Position numbers and translations under genes: made by a program. From positions 3,100,001 to 3,164,000 of the forward strand of contig NC_134443.1 in assembly GCF_030867145.1 (NCBI RefSeq): a DNA stretch of 64,000 nucleotides. Direction: 5' to 3'. The DNA comes from Opisthocomus hoazin (Eukaryota > Chordata > Aves > Opisthocomiformes > Opisthocomidae). The notes below the pieces were generated by a model, which worked only from the letters and a program-made list of their open reading frames with translations, was not told the origin of the DNA and searched no databases. Below are positions 24,166 to 35,334 of this stretch, piece after piece. Each line of letters begins with the position of its first letter. Position 1 is the stretch's first letter.

Positions 24166-24496
24166 ATCAGCTTCTCTTGCCTTCTCCTCCTTGGTCTACA
24201 AGGTGAGTGGCAAGTGCCATCATCTGTTTCTCTTTTCTGTTCTTCTCTTTCTCTTCTACCCTCAGTGTAGCTTCTGTTCCTTGCCACCACGGTGGGAGGT
24301 GGGAGAAGATCTTGGTCTTTCTGTGCAGGGAAAACCTGGGGATCAGGGCTCTATAATCTCCCTTCCTCCCTCTGCCGCCTATCCCTGCTCCCTAGCCTGT
24401 GCCTTTTCTCTTGCTGAGCAGGCGGTGAGGCTGCTCCTCACCTACTGCCTGTGCTTTCTGTGCCCTCTCTCCCAGGTACACCTCCTTCCCACAGCC

Positions 24497-24793
24497 ATGT
24501 CCTGCTACGATCTGTGCCGTCCCTGTGGCCCAACCCCGCTTGCCAACAGCTGCAATGAGCCCTGCTTCAGGCAGTGCCAGGACTCCCGTGTGATTATTGA
24601 ACCATCTCCCGTGGTGGTGACCCTGCCCGGACCCATCCTCAGCTCCTTCCCTCAGAACACCGCTGTGGGATCCACCACCTCTGCTGCTGTTGGCAGCATC
24701 CTGAGTGCTGAGGGAGTGCCCATCAACTCCGGGGGCTTTAACCTCTCTGGCCTTGGTGGCCGCTACTACGGCAGAAGGTGCCTGCCCTGCTAA
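24497..24793 (+). CDS. FK7: feather keratin, 98 aa
   Basis: This copy is subtype F24/I33/E35/A71, the same protein as FK1, with a few synonymous changes (for example AATGAGCCC and TCTGCTGCT). Exon 1 is 24166-24202, the intron is 24203-24475 (273 bp) and exon 2 begins at 24476. The 3' UTR lacks one TTCTCC repeat in the CATCTTC tract and carries ACCGGACTGAGGATGG, both shared with FK9. FK7 and FK9 are therefore sisters. ATTAAA is at 25208-25213. This is the only B gene together with FK9 to be followed by a b-type flank. Confidence 0.96.
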   Translation: MSCYDLCRPCGPTPLANSCNEPCFRQCQDSRVIIEPSPVVVTLPGPILSSFPQNTAVGSTTSAAVGSILSAEGVPINSGGFNLSGLGGRYYGRRCLPC

Positions 24794-25239
24794 AGCCTGT
24801 CTGGACATCGAGTGAGTGCATCGACCAGGAAGCCCCAAGCCATGTACCGGACTGAGGATGGAGCTGCTGGCCAGGGTTTCCAGAGGGGTTGAGCACCCTT
24901 GTGCCCTCCTGCAAAGGAGAGGGGCAAGCAAGGTGCCAGCCTGTGCTGTCTGGAAACACGGCCAGCTGATGTCATCTTCTGCTTTCTTCTCTGCACCATG
25001 AATGCCTGTTGTCTCCTGCTGTCCTGTGTATTGGGTTGATCCTGAAGCCAGCTGAGAGGGGCCCTGCTCATCAGTCTCTGCCCATGTGTGTGGAAGGAAG
25101 ATGCATGTCCCATTGCTGTGAAGGGGTGCCTGACTGTCAGCTGCCCCTGTAGCAGCCTGGGCTGGGTCCCTTCCACCATGCACTGCTTTGTTTCACTCTT
25201 CAGACTCATTAAAGTTTGTGCTGCATTGCATCTTGATGT

Positions 25240-26985
25240 CTCCTTGTGTTGCTTCTCTCCTGGGATGCCCAGCCAAGCTGCTGGAGGGGGAAAGGAGATG
25301 ATGTGGAGTGGAAAAGGGTGGGTGGGTAAGGGCCAGTGATGGACCTGCCTGATGGTTGGAGGATCTGAGTACTCTCAAGGGCCACGGTCATGGGCAGGCA
25401 TACGTGCTGGTGGTGTTGTGTGTGTTGTTGTGTGATTATGGAAAAGTTTGCCAGGAGCTCCCGTAAGGGCCATGTCAGTAACAAGTGAGGTTGTATCCTG
25501 GCTTCCAGCTGATGAGGCAAGCCATTAGCCTGCTGGAAGACATTTCTGTACAGGCTGACAACCACCTGGCCAAGGTTCTGATGGCATGTCACCACTCACA
25601 AAGTGTCCTTGCCCTTCTCTTCTCCAAGCACTGTGCAAGGAGTTAAAGGGAGATGTGGTGGCCAGGGCAACTGTGTAAAGGGAGATGTGAGCCCCCCCGT
25701 TCTAGATCTTGTCGCAATAGGGCTGGGATGAGCATGGGTGTGTAAAATGAGGAGGGGAGGGTGATGGACACAAAGGGCTCATCCTCCCTCATCTGCAAGT
25801 GGTGGGTACTATTGGTAATGCATCTGGCATCTCTATAGAGGCCTAGAAGGCAGCAAAAGAAAGGCATCTTATCTCCCAGCGGAGTAGCCTTGTGGTCAGA
25901 AGCATCAAGTGTTGCGAAGTCCTTCTGTGTGTGTCACTGTGCCCTGGAGGGAAGTGTCTCTGGAGCTGATGTGCAGCAAATTGTCCAGAAACCCCACTGA
26001 GCTGCTATGTTGGCTGTTCCTGGAGAGGTCCCAAGCAGAGATGCATTTGTCCATCCATCAGGCTTTAAGCTGGGGAGACCAAGGGAGTGGTAGCATGCCA
26101 GCTCTGTTCTCAGTCCCTCCTTCGCATGCCCTTGTCCTCCAGATGCAATGCTTTGCTCCTGCTGCTCTGGTGGTGCTTCAGGTAGAGTAGGAGACACCTC
26201 TTGTGCTGTGGTCCTCCGACTGTCCTTGCAAAGGCTGGAGGACTGTGCTTGCTGCTGAGCAGGGCTGGTTGTCCTGTGGGAGTTCTGCCAAGTATTTGGT
26301 CCTGCCTGGTGTGCCAGGAGTCTGGATGGCCAAAGCAGAAGTTGTGGCAAAGACACAGGCAGGAAGCAGGAACGTGTATTGCTTGGCCTGCACATGCCTT
26401 GGTCACTGGAGTGCCTCAAACTTTGAGAGAGGTGTCCAGGCAAGAGTGTTGGGTGAGGAACAGGCTTCATTCTTAACGTCTGGTAGTCTGCTGCTTAAGG
26501 CAGGGAGGGATGAAGGAGAGAAGGAAGATGGCAAAAGAGCCAGGCAACCTTGTGCTGAGAGCAAAGCTCCATTTCCAAGAGAGCATCTAAAAGCCAAGAG
26601 CAGATGTGTCCTGTCTCAAAAGGCAATGCCTAACACTGTGTGAGTGAGCACAGCATGGGAGAGGGCGACTGATGATGCCAACCCTTGCATGTGGATCTCT
26701 AGGCAGAAGCCTGAGGCTTATGAGGAGAGCTGGTCCATTCATCACGAAATACATTAAAGTGAGGCGCTGGAGGGCAAGAGGCTGGCATCACTTGGTGAGG
26801 CAGAACAGTCCTCATCACTGGCTGCATCATCTGGCTATGCTGACGTGTCATTTCCCCTGGAAATACTTTAGCCTCTAATCCTGTCACTTGAAAGGAGCCT
26901 GTGTGGCTGAATGGGCATGTCATGAACAGGGAAATGCAAAGGCAGCGTTGCAGGGAACATGGGCAGTGTCCCCATCTCTTTAATT
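25240..26985 (+). repeat. Intergenic spacer, b-type flank to C-type promoter (FK7-FK8)
   Basis: The first 400 bases are b-type flank. A block seen only in the three C-promoter spacers follows, and the last 300 bases are a diverged version of the A-type upstream region (GCTGACGTGTCATTTC and CTGTCACTTGAAAGGAGC are shared). About 30 bases present in the FK9-FK10 and FK11-FK12 spacers are missing near 25633. No gene is supported. Confidence 0.8.
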
Positions 26986-26992
26986 GTGATGC

Positions 26993-27102
26993 TTTGCATG
27001 CAAAATGAGCTTGTTGGTCAAAACATTACTTGCACAAAGGGTACCTCAGGGCCTGAAGTGGTGTGGACCAGTATAAAAGCCAGTCCAACTGAAGGCTCCC
27101 TC
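26993..27102 (+). promoter_or_regulatory. FK8 core promoter, C type
   Basis: The palindrome is extended to a perfect 12-mer, TTTGCATGCAAA (26993-27004), with its centre 73.5 bases before TATAAAA (27072-27078). The inferred start is A27103 and exon 1 is 27103-27139. Confidence 0.87.
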
Positions 27103-27476
27103 ATTCACTTCTCTTGCCTTCTCCTTCTTGGTCAACAAGGTGAGTTACAATCGTCTTTGCCTTGCTCTTCTCTGTCTTTTCTTCTCCTCTTTGTCTCCTG
27201 GCCTCTACAGAGCTCTTCCGAGGTGCTTATGCTTTGATTACAAAGGTGACTCTCGGCTGCTTGCCACTACCATGGGAGGTGGGAGAAGGTCTTGGTCTTT
27301 CTTTGCAAGGAATACTTGGGGATCAGGGCTCTTGAATGTGCCATCCTCCCTCTGCGGCCTGTCCCTGCTGTCTAGTCTGTGCCTTTTCTCTTGCCGAGCA
27401 GGCGGTGAGGCTGCACCTCACATGCTGCCTGTGCTTTCTGTGCCCTCTCTCCCAGGTACACCTCCTTCCCACAGCC

Positions 27477-27773
27477 ATGTCCTGCTACGATCTGTGCCGT
27501 CCCTGTGGCCCAACCCCGCTTGCCAACAGCTGCAACGAGCCCTGTGTCAGGCAGTGCCAGGACTCCCGTGTGGTGATCCAGCCGTCTCCCGTGGTGGTGA
27601 CCCTGCCCGGACCCATCCTCAGCTCCTTCCCTCAGAACACCGCTGTGGGATCCACCACCTCCGCTGCTGTTGGCAGCATCCTGAGCGAGGAGGGAGTGCC
27701 CATCAACTCCGGGGGCTTTAACCTCTCTGGCCTTGGTGGCCGCTACTATGGCAGAAGGTGCCTGCCCTGCTAA
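27477..27773 (+). CDS. FK8: feather keratin, V24/E71 subtype, 98 aa
   Basis: This is the first member of the second array subtype. It has V24 ([11 protein letters not shown]), V33 and Q35 (RVVIQPSP) and E71 (LSEEGVP); the rest equals FK1. The V24/Q35 block is also what FK14-FK16 carry, so it may be ancestral. Exon 1 is 27103-27139, the C-type intron is 27140-27455 (316 bp) and exon 2 begins at 27456. ATTAAA is at 28194-28199, followed by an a-type flank. FK10 and FK12 lie 7111 and 14,223 bases downstream with the same promoter, intron and subtype. Confidence 0.96.
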   Translation: MSCYDLCRPCGPTPLANSCNEPCVRQCQDSRVVIQPSPVVVTLPGPILSSFPQNTAVGSTTSAAVGSILSEEGVPINSGGFNLSGLGGRYYGRRCLPC

Positions 27774-28224
27774 AGCCTGTCTGGACATCGAGTGAGTGCA
27801 TCAACCAGGAAGCCCCAAGCCATGTGCCAGACTGAGGATGGAGCTGCTGGCCAGGGTTTCCAGAGGGGCTGAGCACTCTTGTGCCCTCCTGCAAAGGAGG
27901 GGGGCAAGCAAGGTGCCAGCCTGTGCTGTCTGGAAACACAGCCAGCTGATGTCATCTTCTTCTCCTGCTTTCTTCTCTGCACCATGAGTGCCTGATGTCT
28001 CCTGCTGTCCTGTGTATTGGGTTGATCCTGAATCCAGCTGAGAGGTGCCCTGCTCATCAGCCTCTGCCCATGTGTGTGGGAGGAAGACACGTGTCCCATT
28101 GCTGTGAAGGGGTGCCTGTGTGTCAGCTGCCCCTGTAGCAGCCTGGGCTGGGTCCCTTCCACCATGCACTGCTTTGTTTCACTCTTCAGACTCATTAAAG
28201 TTTGTGCTGCATTGTATCTTGATG

Positions 28225-31090
28225 TCTCCTTGTGTTGCTTCTCTCCCTGGATGCCCAGCCAAGCTGCTTGAGGTGGAAATGGAGATGAGAAACCTGGTAA
28301 TAGCATGGCTGAAGGCATGTGGTGCACTCCTATGCTTATTGGGTGATTCAGAGGAGAGGAGTGCCACTGAAATGGTCACCTGGAGGGGACTGTCCTTTAT
28401 ATGTGATATAGCCTTCCCAAAGTCACATATATCCCTGCGTCCTCAACACCAGACCTGTTTGTGTCTCTAAGTAAACCCCTGCAATGTTTTCCATGGCTCC
28501 AAGATGTGTGTGGTGTGAGACAGATGTCCAAGGAGCTGCAACTCTTCACCTTGGCGCGCAGACCATCTCTTTCTGCCCCCCAGGTCCCTTTCTGAACTAC
28601 TCTGCTATGTTGGCAGAGCTGCACAGCCACTGCTTGGCAGTTTGCATGACCTGTTGCCGGTGACACCGAAGTGAGGGCTTTAAGCAAGTCCCTCTGTGTC
28701 CCTTGCGTACCAGAGGAAGCGAAGTTAGAAACCCTCCAGGATGCAGCCATTGTGTCTTCCTGCCTTTGTGCCCTGAACTGCAGGACCACTGACATCAGGG
28801 AGGGAAGTGATCTTGGTTGTTCACAGAGTTGTCATGTAGCTGGTGTGGTAAACTGCAGCGGGACTTGGTGGTTACTCCTGCCACAGGGAACGTATGAGAA
28901 AACAAGCTGCTTATTCTTTCTTCGCACATGCTCCAGTGCTCCACAGCTGATGTTGAGCTCTGTGCCCCCCAACTCTTTCTTAGCGTGGAGTGAGGGGCGC
29001 TTCCCGAACTGCCCCACACAGAGTGCGAACCCTCACAGTGCCTTTCGCCATAGCTAAAGCCCAGAGTTGACAGCAGAAGCAAGGCTGAATGAAATGATTG
29101 TACCAGAGAGGGAAGGCACTGTCTGTGACACAGTATCAGAGAGAGCAGGGTGAGGCAAGGCTTTGGAGCATTTGGGCAGACCACCAGCACAGGTGCTGAC
29201 TGCAGGAGTACCAGGGTCTGGTAGGAGACTGTGCCTTGGGAGTTTCAGGAGCAGGGATGTGACTGAAAGGACTCTTACAACAAAAGACAGATTTTTACAC
29301 ACATAAAATGAATTTAAGCTCCTCTACATGAAGATACAATTCCTTCCTCCTCACTGTTGTGCTAGATGGAGGTGATGTCCTCTGTGCCAGGTGCACAGGA
29401 GATTTCCTCTGCTTGCACATCAGAGGCCTGAGTGCTGTAACAACAGACCCAATGGCCCTAAGCAGCCTCACCTGGGGTCTCTCACTCCTCCCTCTTCCCT
29501 TTGACCCAGGGCTCTATTTAAGCTCTTTCCTGAGCCCTCAGCCCATGTTTTAGTCCTGTGGCAGGAGTGTAAGCTTCCTGTTCTTTTGCAGGTTTGCTCC
29601 TGACTGGTGATGGGGCCCCTTGATCTGTGGCCTTAATTTGTGTGCTGATTTCCCAGGCTCTGCTTGGGTCTGTCTGGTCCTTCTGGCTCTGGTCAGGAAT
29701 CAGTGAGCTCTGTTGCCCCAGGGCACCACCATGGGATCTGTTCCTGCCCTGTGGACTGACTGCCCTGCTTGATGTCCGTCCTGCTTCATCCCCATGAGCG
29801 TAATGACTGAGCTGTACTCTGGGCTGCAGCATTTGCTGTCTCGGCATTTTCCTTGCTCAGGTACCATGCAATGGGGTCACTGCTGGTGAGTCTGCTGCCC
29901 TCCTGGCCTTGTAATCATGCTCATGTGCTGGGTGGCAGCCTGTGGGGTGCAGGTGGCTCTTGGTGATCCCAGAGAAGGTTTCTGTTTGGATGGACCTTTG
30001 CTGTCCTCATGAGGTTAACAGAGTGCTTCTTCTAAGCTCTCTTCATCATCTTACATGAGGAATTTGGCCTGGGCCTCTGTGATTAGAGAGTTGCTTGTCC
30101 CTGGTGGAGTAGCAGCCTAACTGGGGAAGGTGTTTTGTCCACCCTTTGCAATGAGGGCCCAGCTGGAGTAGCCGGGAGTGCAGGTTGTGCCTCAAGCAGG
30201 GCTGTCATTCCTCCTGGGGACATTCAGCTCCTCTCCTGCCCCAGGAAATACAGTGCAGAGCATGGAGTCCTTGCCTTGGCATGCATCTCTGGGGAGATCC
30301 TGACACCTGCTGCTCCCCAGGCTGTGCTTGCTGGCACTGCCAGCCCTGCCTTGCTGCTGGGGAGAGTTGTGTGTTGCATGGAAATCTTGTTGAGCAGCGA
30401 CTTGTGCTGTCCTGTCAGTATATAGGTCCAAAGCAGAAGCTGAGGCACAGACCAATGGGGAATGGAAGAAAGTAGACTTTAGAAGCCCGAAGAAGTTCTT
30501 GTTAGGGAGTGGTTTCTGCAAGAGAACAGCAGCAGCTATCTACTGTTTACTTGTGAGAAGGCAATGTCATTCTTTCTGCAACATTCTTATTCTGGTTGTT
30601 GGGATGCTCGAGGCAATGGTGAAAGAGGTGAGAAGGCAAAACAAACAGGTTAGTTGGTTTGAAGGGCAATGCAAGATACCAAAACAGTTCGAAAAGCCCA
30701 ACAGCATAGCCTCCCTGATGAAAAAATGGTGCCTAAGAATGCTTAAATGGCCTTGGAGGCACAGAGAGCAATGGAATTGGCCAACCCGCAGGTAAAGAGT
30801 GTCTGCCCTGTATTCCTAGGTTTGTAATGAAAAAAGCTGCATTTGCTACAACTGGGCTAAAAGCATGCCTCAGGAACTGAAGATGCTGACATCACCTGAA
30901 AATATGACACCACTCCACCCAGTCAGCTGAAATATCTGCCTGATTTTTGTTCTAAATTCTCCTGGAAATATTATTGCTTCTAATCCTGTCACTTGAAAGG
31001 AGCTTGTGTGGCTGAATGATCATGTCATAAACAGGGAAATGCAAAGGTAGCATTGCAGGAGCATAAGCAATGCCCTGATTTCTTTAATTG
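28225..31090 (+). repeat. Mosaic spacer, a-type flank joined to B-type upstream region (FK8-FK9)
   Basis: The sequence follows the a-type flank to about 29160-29190. It then switches to the b-to-B spacer around CATTTGGGCAGACC and continues to the B promoter. The TATTTAAG block is at 29515. The 5' half also contains a stretch (about 28800-29060) that differs from the A spacers. It contains no supported gene. Confidence 0.8.
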
Positions 31091-31097
31091 TGATGCT

Positions 31098-31206
31098 TTG
31101 CATGCAGGATGAGCTTGTTGGTAAACACATTCTGTGTGCAAAGGTTCTCCCTGGGCCTGGGGCTGTCTAGACCAGTATAAAAGCCAGATGAACTGCAGGC
31201 TCCCGC
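31098..31206 (+). promoter_or_regulatory. FK9 core promoter, B type
   Basis: TTGCATGCA (31098-31106) and TATAAAA (31176-31182) have the standard spacing. The inferred start is A31207 and exon 1 is 31207-31243. Confidence 0.85.
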
Positions 31207-31531
31207 ATCAGCTTCTCTTGCCTTCTCCTCCTTGGTCTACAAGGTGAGTGGCAAATGCCATCATCTATTTCTCTTTTTTGTTCTTCTTCCCTTTCTCTTC
31301 TATCCTCAGTGTAGCTTCTGTTCCTTGCCACCACGGTGGGAGGTGGGAGAAGATCTTGGTCTTTCTGTGCAGGGAAAACCTGGGGATCAGGGCTCTATAA
31401 TCTCCCTTCCTCCCTCTGCCGCCTATCCCTGCTCCCTAGCCTGTGCCTCTTCACTTGCCAAGCAGGCGGTGAGGCTGCTCCTCACATGCTTTCTGTGCCC
31501 TCTCTCCCAGGTACACCTCCTTCCCACAGCC

Positions 31532-31828
31532 ATGTCCTGCTACGATCTGTGCCGTCCCTGTGGCCCAACCCCGCTTGCCAACAGCTGCAACGAGCCCTGC
31601 TTCAGGCAGTGCCAGGACTCCCGTGTGATTATTGAACCATCTCCCGTGGTGGTGACCCTGCCCGGACCCATCCTCAGCTCCTTCCCTCAGAACACCGCTG
31701 TGGGATCCACCACCTCCGCTGCTGTTGGCAGCATCCTGAGTGCTGAGGGAGTGCCCATCAACTCCGGGGGCTTTAACCTCTCTGGCCTTGGTGGCCGCTA
31801 CTATGGCAGAAGGTGCCTGCCCTGCTAA
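31532..31828 (+). CDS. FK9: feather keratin, 98 aa
   Basis: This copy is subtype F24/I33/E35/A71. It lies among V24-subtype genes but has a B promoter, so subtype follows the promoter and not the position. Exon 1 is 31207-31243, the intron is 31244-31510 (267 bp) and exon 2 begins at 31511. The intron is 6 bases shorter overall than in other B genes. Nine bases are missing between two TGCT repeats just before the polypyrimidine tract, with small insertions elsewhere; the CTCTCCCAG acceptor is intact. The 3' UTR matches FK7. ATTAAA is at 32243-32248, followed by a b-type flank. Confidence 0.96.
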   Translation: MSCYDLCRPCGPTPLANSCNEPCFRQCQDSRVIIEPSPVVVTLPGPILSSFPQNTAVGSTTSAAVGSILSAEGVPINSGGFNLSGLGGRYYGRRCLPC

Positions 31829-32274
31829 AGCCTGTCTGGACATCGAGTGAGTGCATCGACCAGGAAGCCCCAAGCCATGTACCGGACTGAGGATGGAGCT
31901 GCTGGCCAGAGTTTCCTGAGGGGTTGAGCACCCTTGTGCCCTCCTGCAAAGGAGGGAGGCAAGCAAGGTGCCAGCCTGTGCTGTCTGGAAACACGGCCAG
32001 CTGATGTCATCTTCTGCTTTCTTCTCTGCACCATGAATGCCTGTTGTCTCCTGCTGTCCTGTGTATTGGGTTGATCCTGAAGCCAGCTGAGAGGGGCCCT
32101 GCTCATCAGTCTCTGCCCATGTGTGTGGAAGGAAGATGCATGTCCCATTGCTGTGAAGGGGTGCCTGACTGTCAGCTGCCCCTGTAGCAGCCTGGGCTGG
32201 GTCCCTTCCACCATGCACTGCTTTGTTTCACTCTTCAGACTCATTAAAGTTTGTGCTGCATTGTATCTTGATGT

Positions 32275-34095
32275 CTCCTTGTGTTGCTTCTCTCCCTGGA
32301 TGCCCAGCCAAGCTGCTGGAGGGGGAAAGGAGATGATGTGGAGTGGAAAAGGGTGGGTGGGTAAGGGCCAGTGGTGGACCTGCCTGATGGTTGGAGGATC
32401 TGAGTACTCTCAAGGGCCAAGGTCATGGGCAGGCATACGTGCTGGTGGTGTTGTGTTTATTGTTGTGTGATTATGGAAAAGTTTGCCAGGAGCTCCTGTA
32501 AGGGCCATGTCAGTAACAAGTGAGGTTGGATCCTGGCTTCCAGCTGATGAGGCAAGCCATTGGCCTGCTGGAAGACATTTCTGTACAGGCTGACAACCAC
32601 CTGGCCAAGGTTCTGATGGCATGTCACCACTCACAAAGTGTCCTTGCCCTTCTCTTCCCCAAGCACTGCTTGCAAACTTTGGAACTGGACGGAGTTGCGA
32701 AGGAGTTGAAGGGAGATGTGGTGGCCAGGGCAACTGTGTAAAGGGAGATGTGAGCCCCCCCATTCTAGTTTTTGTCGCAAAAGGGCTGGGATGAGCATGG
32801 GTGTGTAAAATGGGGAGCGGAGGGTGATGGACACAAAGGGCTTATCCTCCTTTATCTGCAAGAAGTGTGTACTATTGATGATGCATCCTGGAATCTCTAT
32901 AGAGGCCTAGAAGGGAGCAAAAGAAAGGCATCTTATCTCCCAGCGGAGTAGCCTTGTGGTCAGAAGCATCAAGTGTTGCGAAGTCCTTCCGTGTGTGTCA
33001 CTGTGCCCTGGAGGGAAGTGTGTCTGGAGCTGATGTGCAGCAAATTGTCCAGAAACCCCACTGAGCTGCTATCTTGGCTGTGCCTGGAGAGTTTCCAAGC
33101 AGTGATGCATTTGTCCATCCAACCATGTTCCTAGAGAGGTCCCAAGCAGTGATACATTTGTCCATCCATCAGGCTTTAAGCTGGGGAGACCAAGGGAGTG
33201 GTAGCATGCCAGCTCTGTTCTCAGTCCCTCCTTCGCATGCCCTTGTCCTCCAGAGGCAATGCTTTGCTCCTGCTGCTCTGGTCGTGCTTCAGGTAGAGTA
33301 GGACTCACCTCATGTGCTGTGGTCCTCCGACTGTCCTTGCAAAGGCTGGAGGACTGTGCTTGCTGCTGAGCAGGGCTGGTTGTCCTGTGGGAGTCCTGCC
33401 AAGTATTTGGTCATGCCTGGTGTGCCAGGAGTCTGGATGGCCAAAGCAGAAGTTGTGGCAAAGACACAGGCAGGAAGCAGGAACGTGTATTGCTTGGCCT
33501 GCACATGCCTTGGTCACTGGAGTGCCTCAAACTTTGAGAGAGGTGTCCAGGCAAGAGTGTTGGGTGAGGAACAGGCTTCATTCTTAACGTCTGGTAGTCT
33601 GCTGCTTAAGGCAGGGAGGGATGAAGGAGAGAAGGAAGATGGCAAAAGAGCCAGGCAACCTTGTGCTGAGAGCAAAGCTCCATTTCCAAGAGAGCATCTA
33701 AAAGCCAAGAGTAGATGTGTCCTGTCTCGAAAGGCAATGCCTAACACTGTGTGAGTGAGCACAGCATGGGAGAGGGCGACTGATGATGCCAACCCTTGCA
33801 TGTGGATCTCTAGGCAGAAGCCTGAGGCTTATGAGGAGAGCTGGTCCATTCATCACGAAATACATTAAAGTGAGGCGCTGGAGGGCAAGAGGCTGGCATC
33901 ACTTGGTGAGGCAGAACAGTCCTCATCACTGGCTGCATCATCTGGCTATGCTGACGTGTCATTTCCCGTGGAAATACTTTAGCCTCTAATCCTGTCACTT
34001 GAAAGGAGCCTGTGTGGCTGAATGGGCATGTCATGAACAGGGAAATGCAAAGGCAGCGTTGCAGGGAACATGGGCAGTGCCCCCATCTCTTTAAT
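32275..34095 (+). repeat. Intergenic spacer, b-type flank to C-type promoter (FK9-FK10)
   Basis: This is a copy of the FK7-FK8 spacer. It has a local tandem duplication with a period of about 47 bases at 33087-33167 (the unit contains CAAGCAGTGATGCATTTGTC). The other two b-to-C spacers have a single unit. No gene is supported. Confidence 0.8.
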
Positions 34096-34103
34096 TGTGA
34101 TGC

Positions 34104-34213
34104 TTTGCATGCAAAATGAGCTTGTTGGTCAAAACATTACTTGCACAAAGGGTACCTCAGGGCCTGAAGTGGTGTGGACCAGTATAAAAGCCAGTCCAAC
34201 TGAAGGCTCCCTC
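34104..34213 (+). promoter_or_regulatory. FK10 core promoter, C type
   Basis: TTTGCATGCAAA (34104-34115) and TATAAAA (34183-34189) have the standard spacing. The inferred start is A34214 and exon 1 is 34214-34250. Confidence 0.87.
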
Positions 34214-34587
34214 ATTCACTTCTCTTGCCTTCTCCTTCTTGGTCAACAAGGTGAGTTACAATCGTCTTTGCCTTGCTCTTCTCTGTCTTTTCTTCTCCTC
34301 TTTGTCTCCTGGCCTCTACAGAGCTCTTCCGAGGTGCTCGTGCTTTGATTGCATTGGTGACTCTCGGCTGCTTGCCACTACCATGGGAGGTGGGAGAAGG
34401 TCTTGGTCTTTTTCTGCAGGTAAAACTTGGGGATCAGGGCTCTTGAATGTGCCATCCTCCCTCTGCGGCCTGTCCCTGCTGTCTAGTCTGTGCCTTTTCT
34501 CTTGCCGAGCAGGCGGTGAGGCTGCACCTCACATGCTGCCTGTGCTTTCTGTGCCCTCTCTCCCAGGTACACCTCCTTCCCACAGCC

Positions 34588-34884
34588 ATGTCCTGCTACG
34601 ATCTGTGCCGTCCCTGTGGCCCAACCCCGCTTGCCAACAGCTGCAACGAGCCCTGTGTCAGGCAGTGCCAGGACTCCCGTGTGGTGATCCAGCCGTCTCC
34701 CGTGGTGGTGACCCTGCCCGGACCCATCCTCAGCTCCTTCCCTCAGAACACCGCTGTGGGATCCACCACCTCCGCTGCTGTTGGCAGCATCCTGAGCGAG
34801 GAGGGAGTGCCCATCAACTCCGGGGGCTTTAACCTCTCTGGCCTTGGTGGCCGCTACTATGGCAGAAGGTGCCTGCCCTGCTAA
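34588..34884 (+). CDS. FK10: feather keratin, V24/E71 subtype, 98 aa
   Basis: The protein is identical to FK8. Exon 1 is 34214-34250, the intron is 34251-34566 (316 bp) and exon 2 begins at 34567. The 3' UTR matches FK8 (CATCAACCAGG, GAGCACTCTTG) and ATTAAA is at 35305-35310. The whole FK8-to-FK9 block is repeated here with a period of 7111 bases. The protein is a structural component of beta-filaments, with Cys at both ends for disulfide cross-linking. Confidence 0.96.
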   Translation: MSCYDLCRPCGPTPLANSCNEPCVRQCQDSRVVIQPSPVVVTLPGPILSSFPQNTAVGSTTSAAVGSILSEEGVPINSGGFNLSGLGGRYYGRRCLPC

Positions 34885-35334
34885 AGCCTGTCTGGACATC
34901 GAGTGAGTGCATCAACCAGGAAGCCCCAAGCCATGTGCCAGACTGAGGATGGAGCTGCTGGCCAGGGTTTCCAGAGGGGCTGAGCACTCTTGTGCCCTCC
35001 TGCAAAGGAGGGGGGCAAGCAAGGTGCCAGCCTGTGCTGTCTGGAAACACGGCCAGCTGATGTCATCTTCTTCTGCTGCTTTCTTCTCTGCACCATGAGT
35101 GCCTGATGTCTCCTGCTGTCCTGTGTATTGGGTTGATCCTGAATCCAGCTGAGAGGGGCCCTGCTCATCAGCCTCTGCCCATGTGTGTGGGAGGAAGACA
35201 CGTGTCCCATTGCTGTGAAGGGGTGCCTGTGTGTCAGCTGCCCCTGTAGCAGCCTGGGCTGGGTCCCTTCCACCATGCACTGCTTTGTTTCACTCTTCAG
35301 ACTCATTAAAGTTTGTGCTGCATTGTATCTTGGT

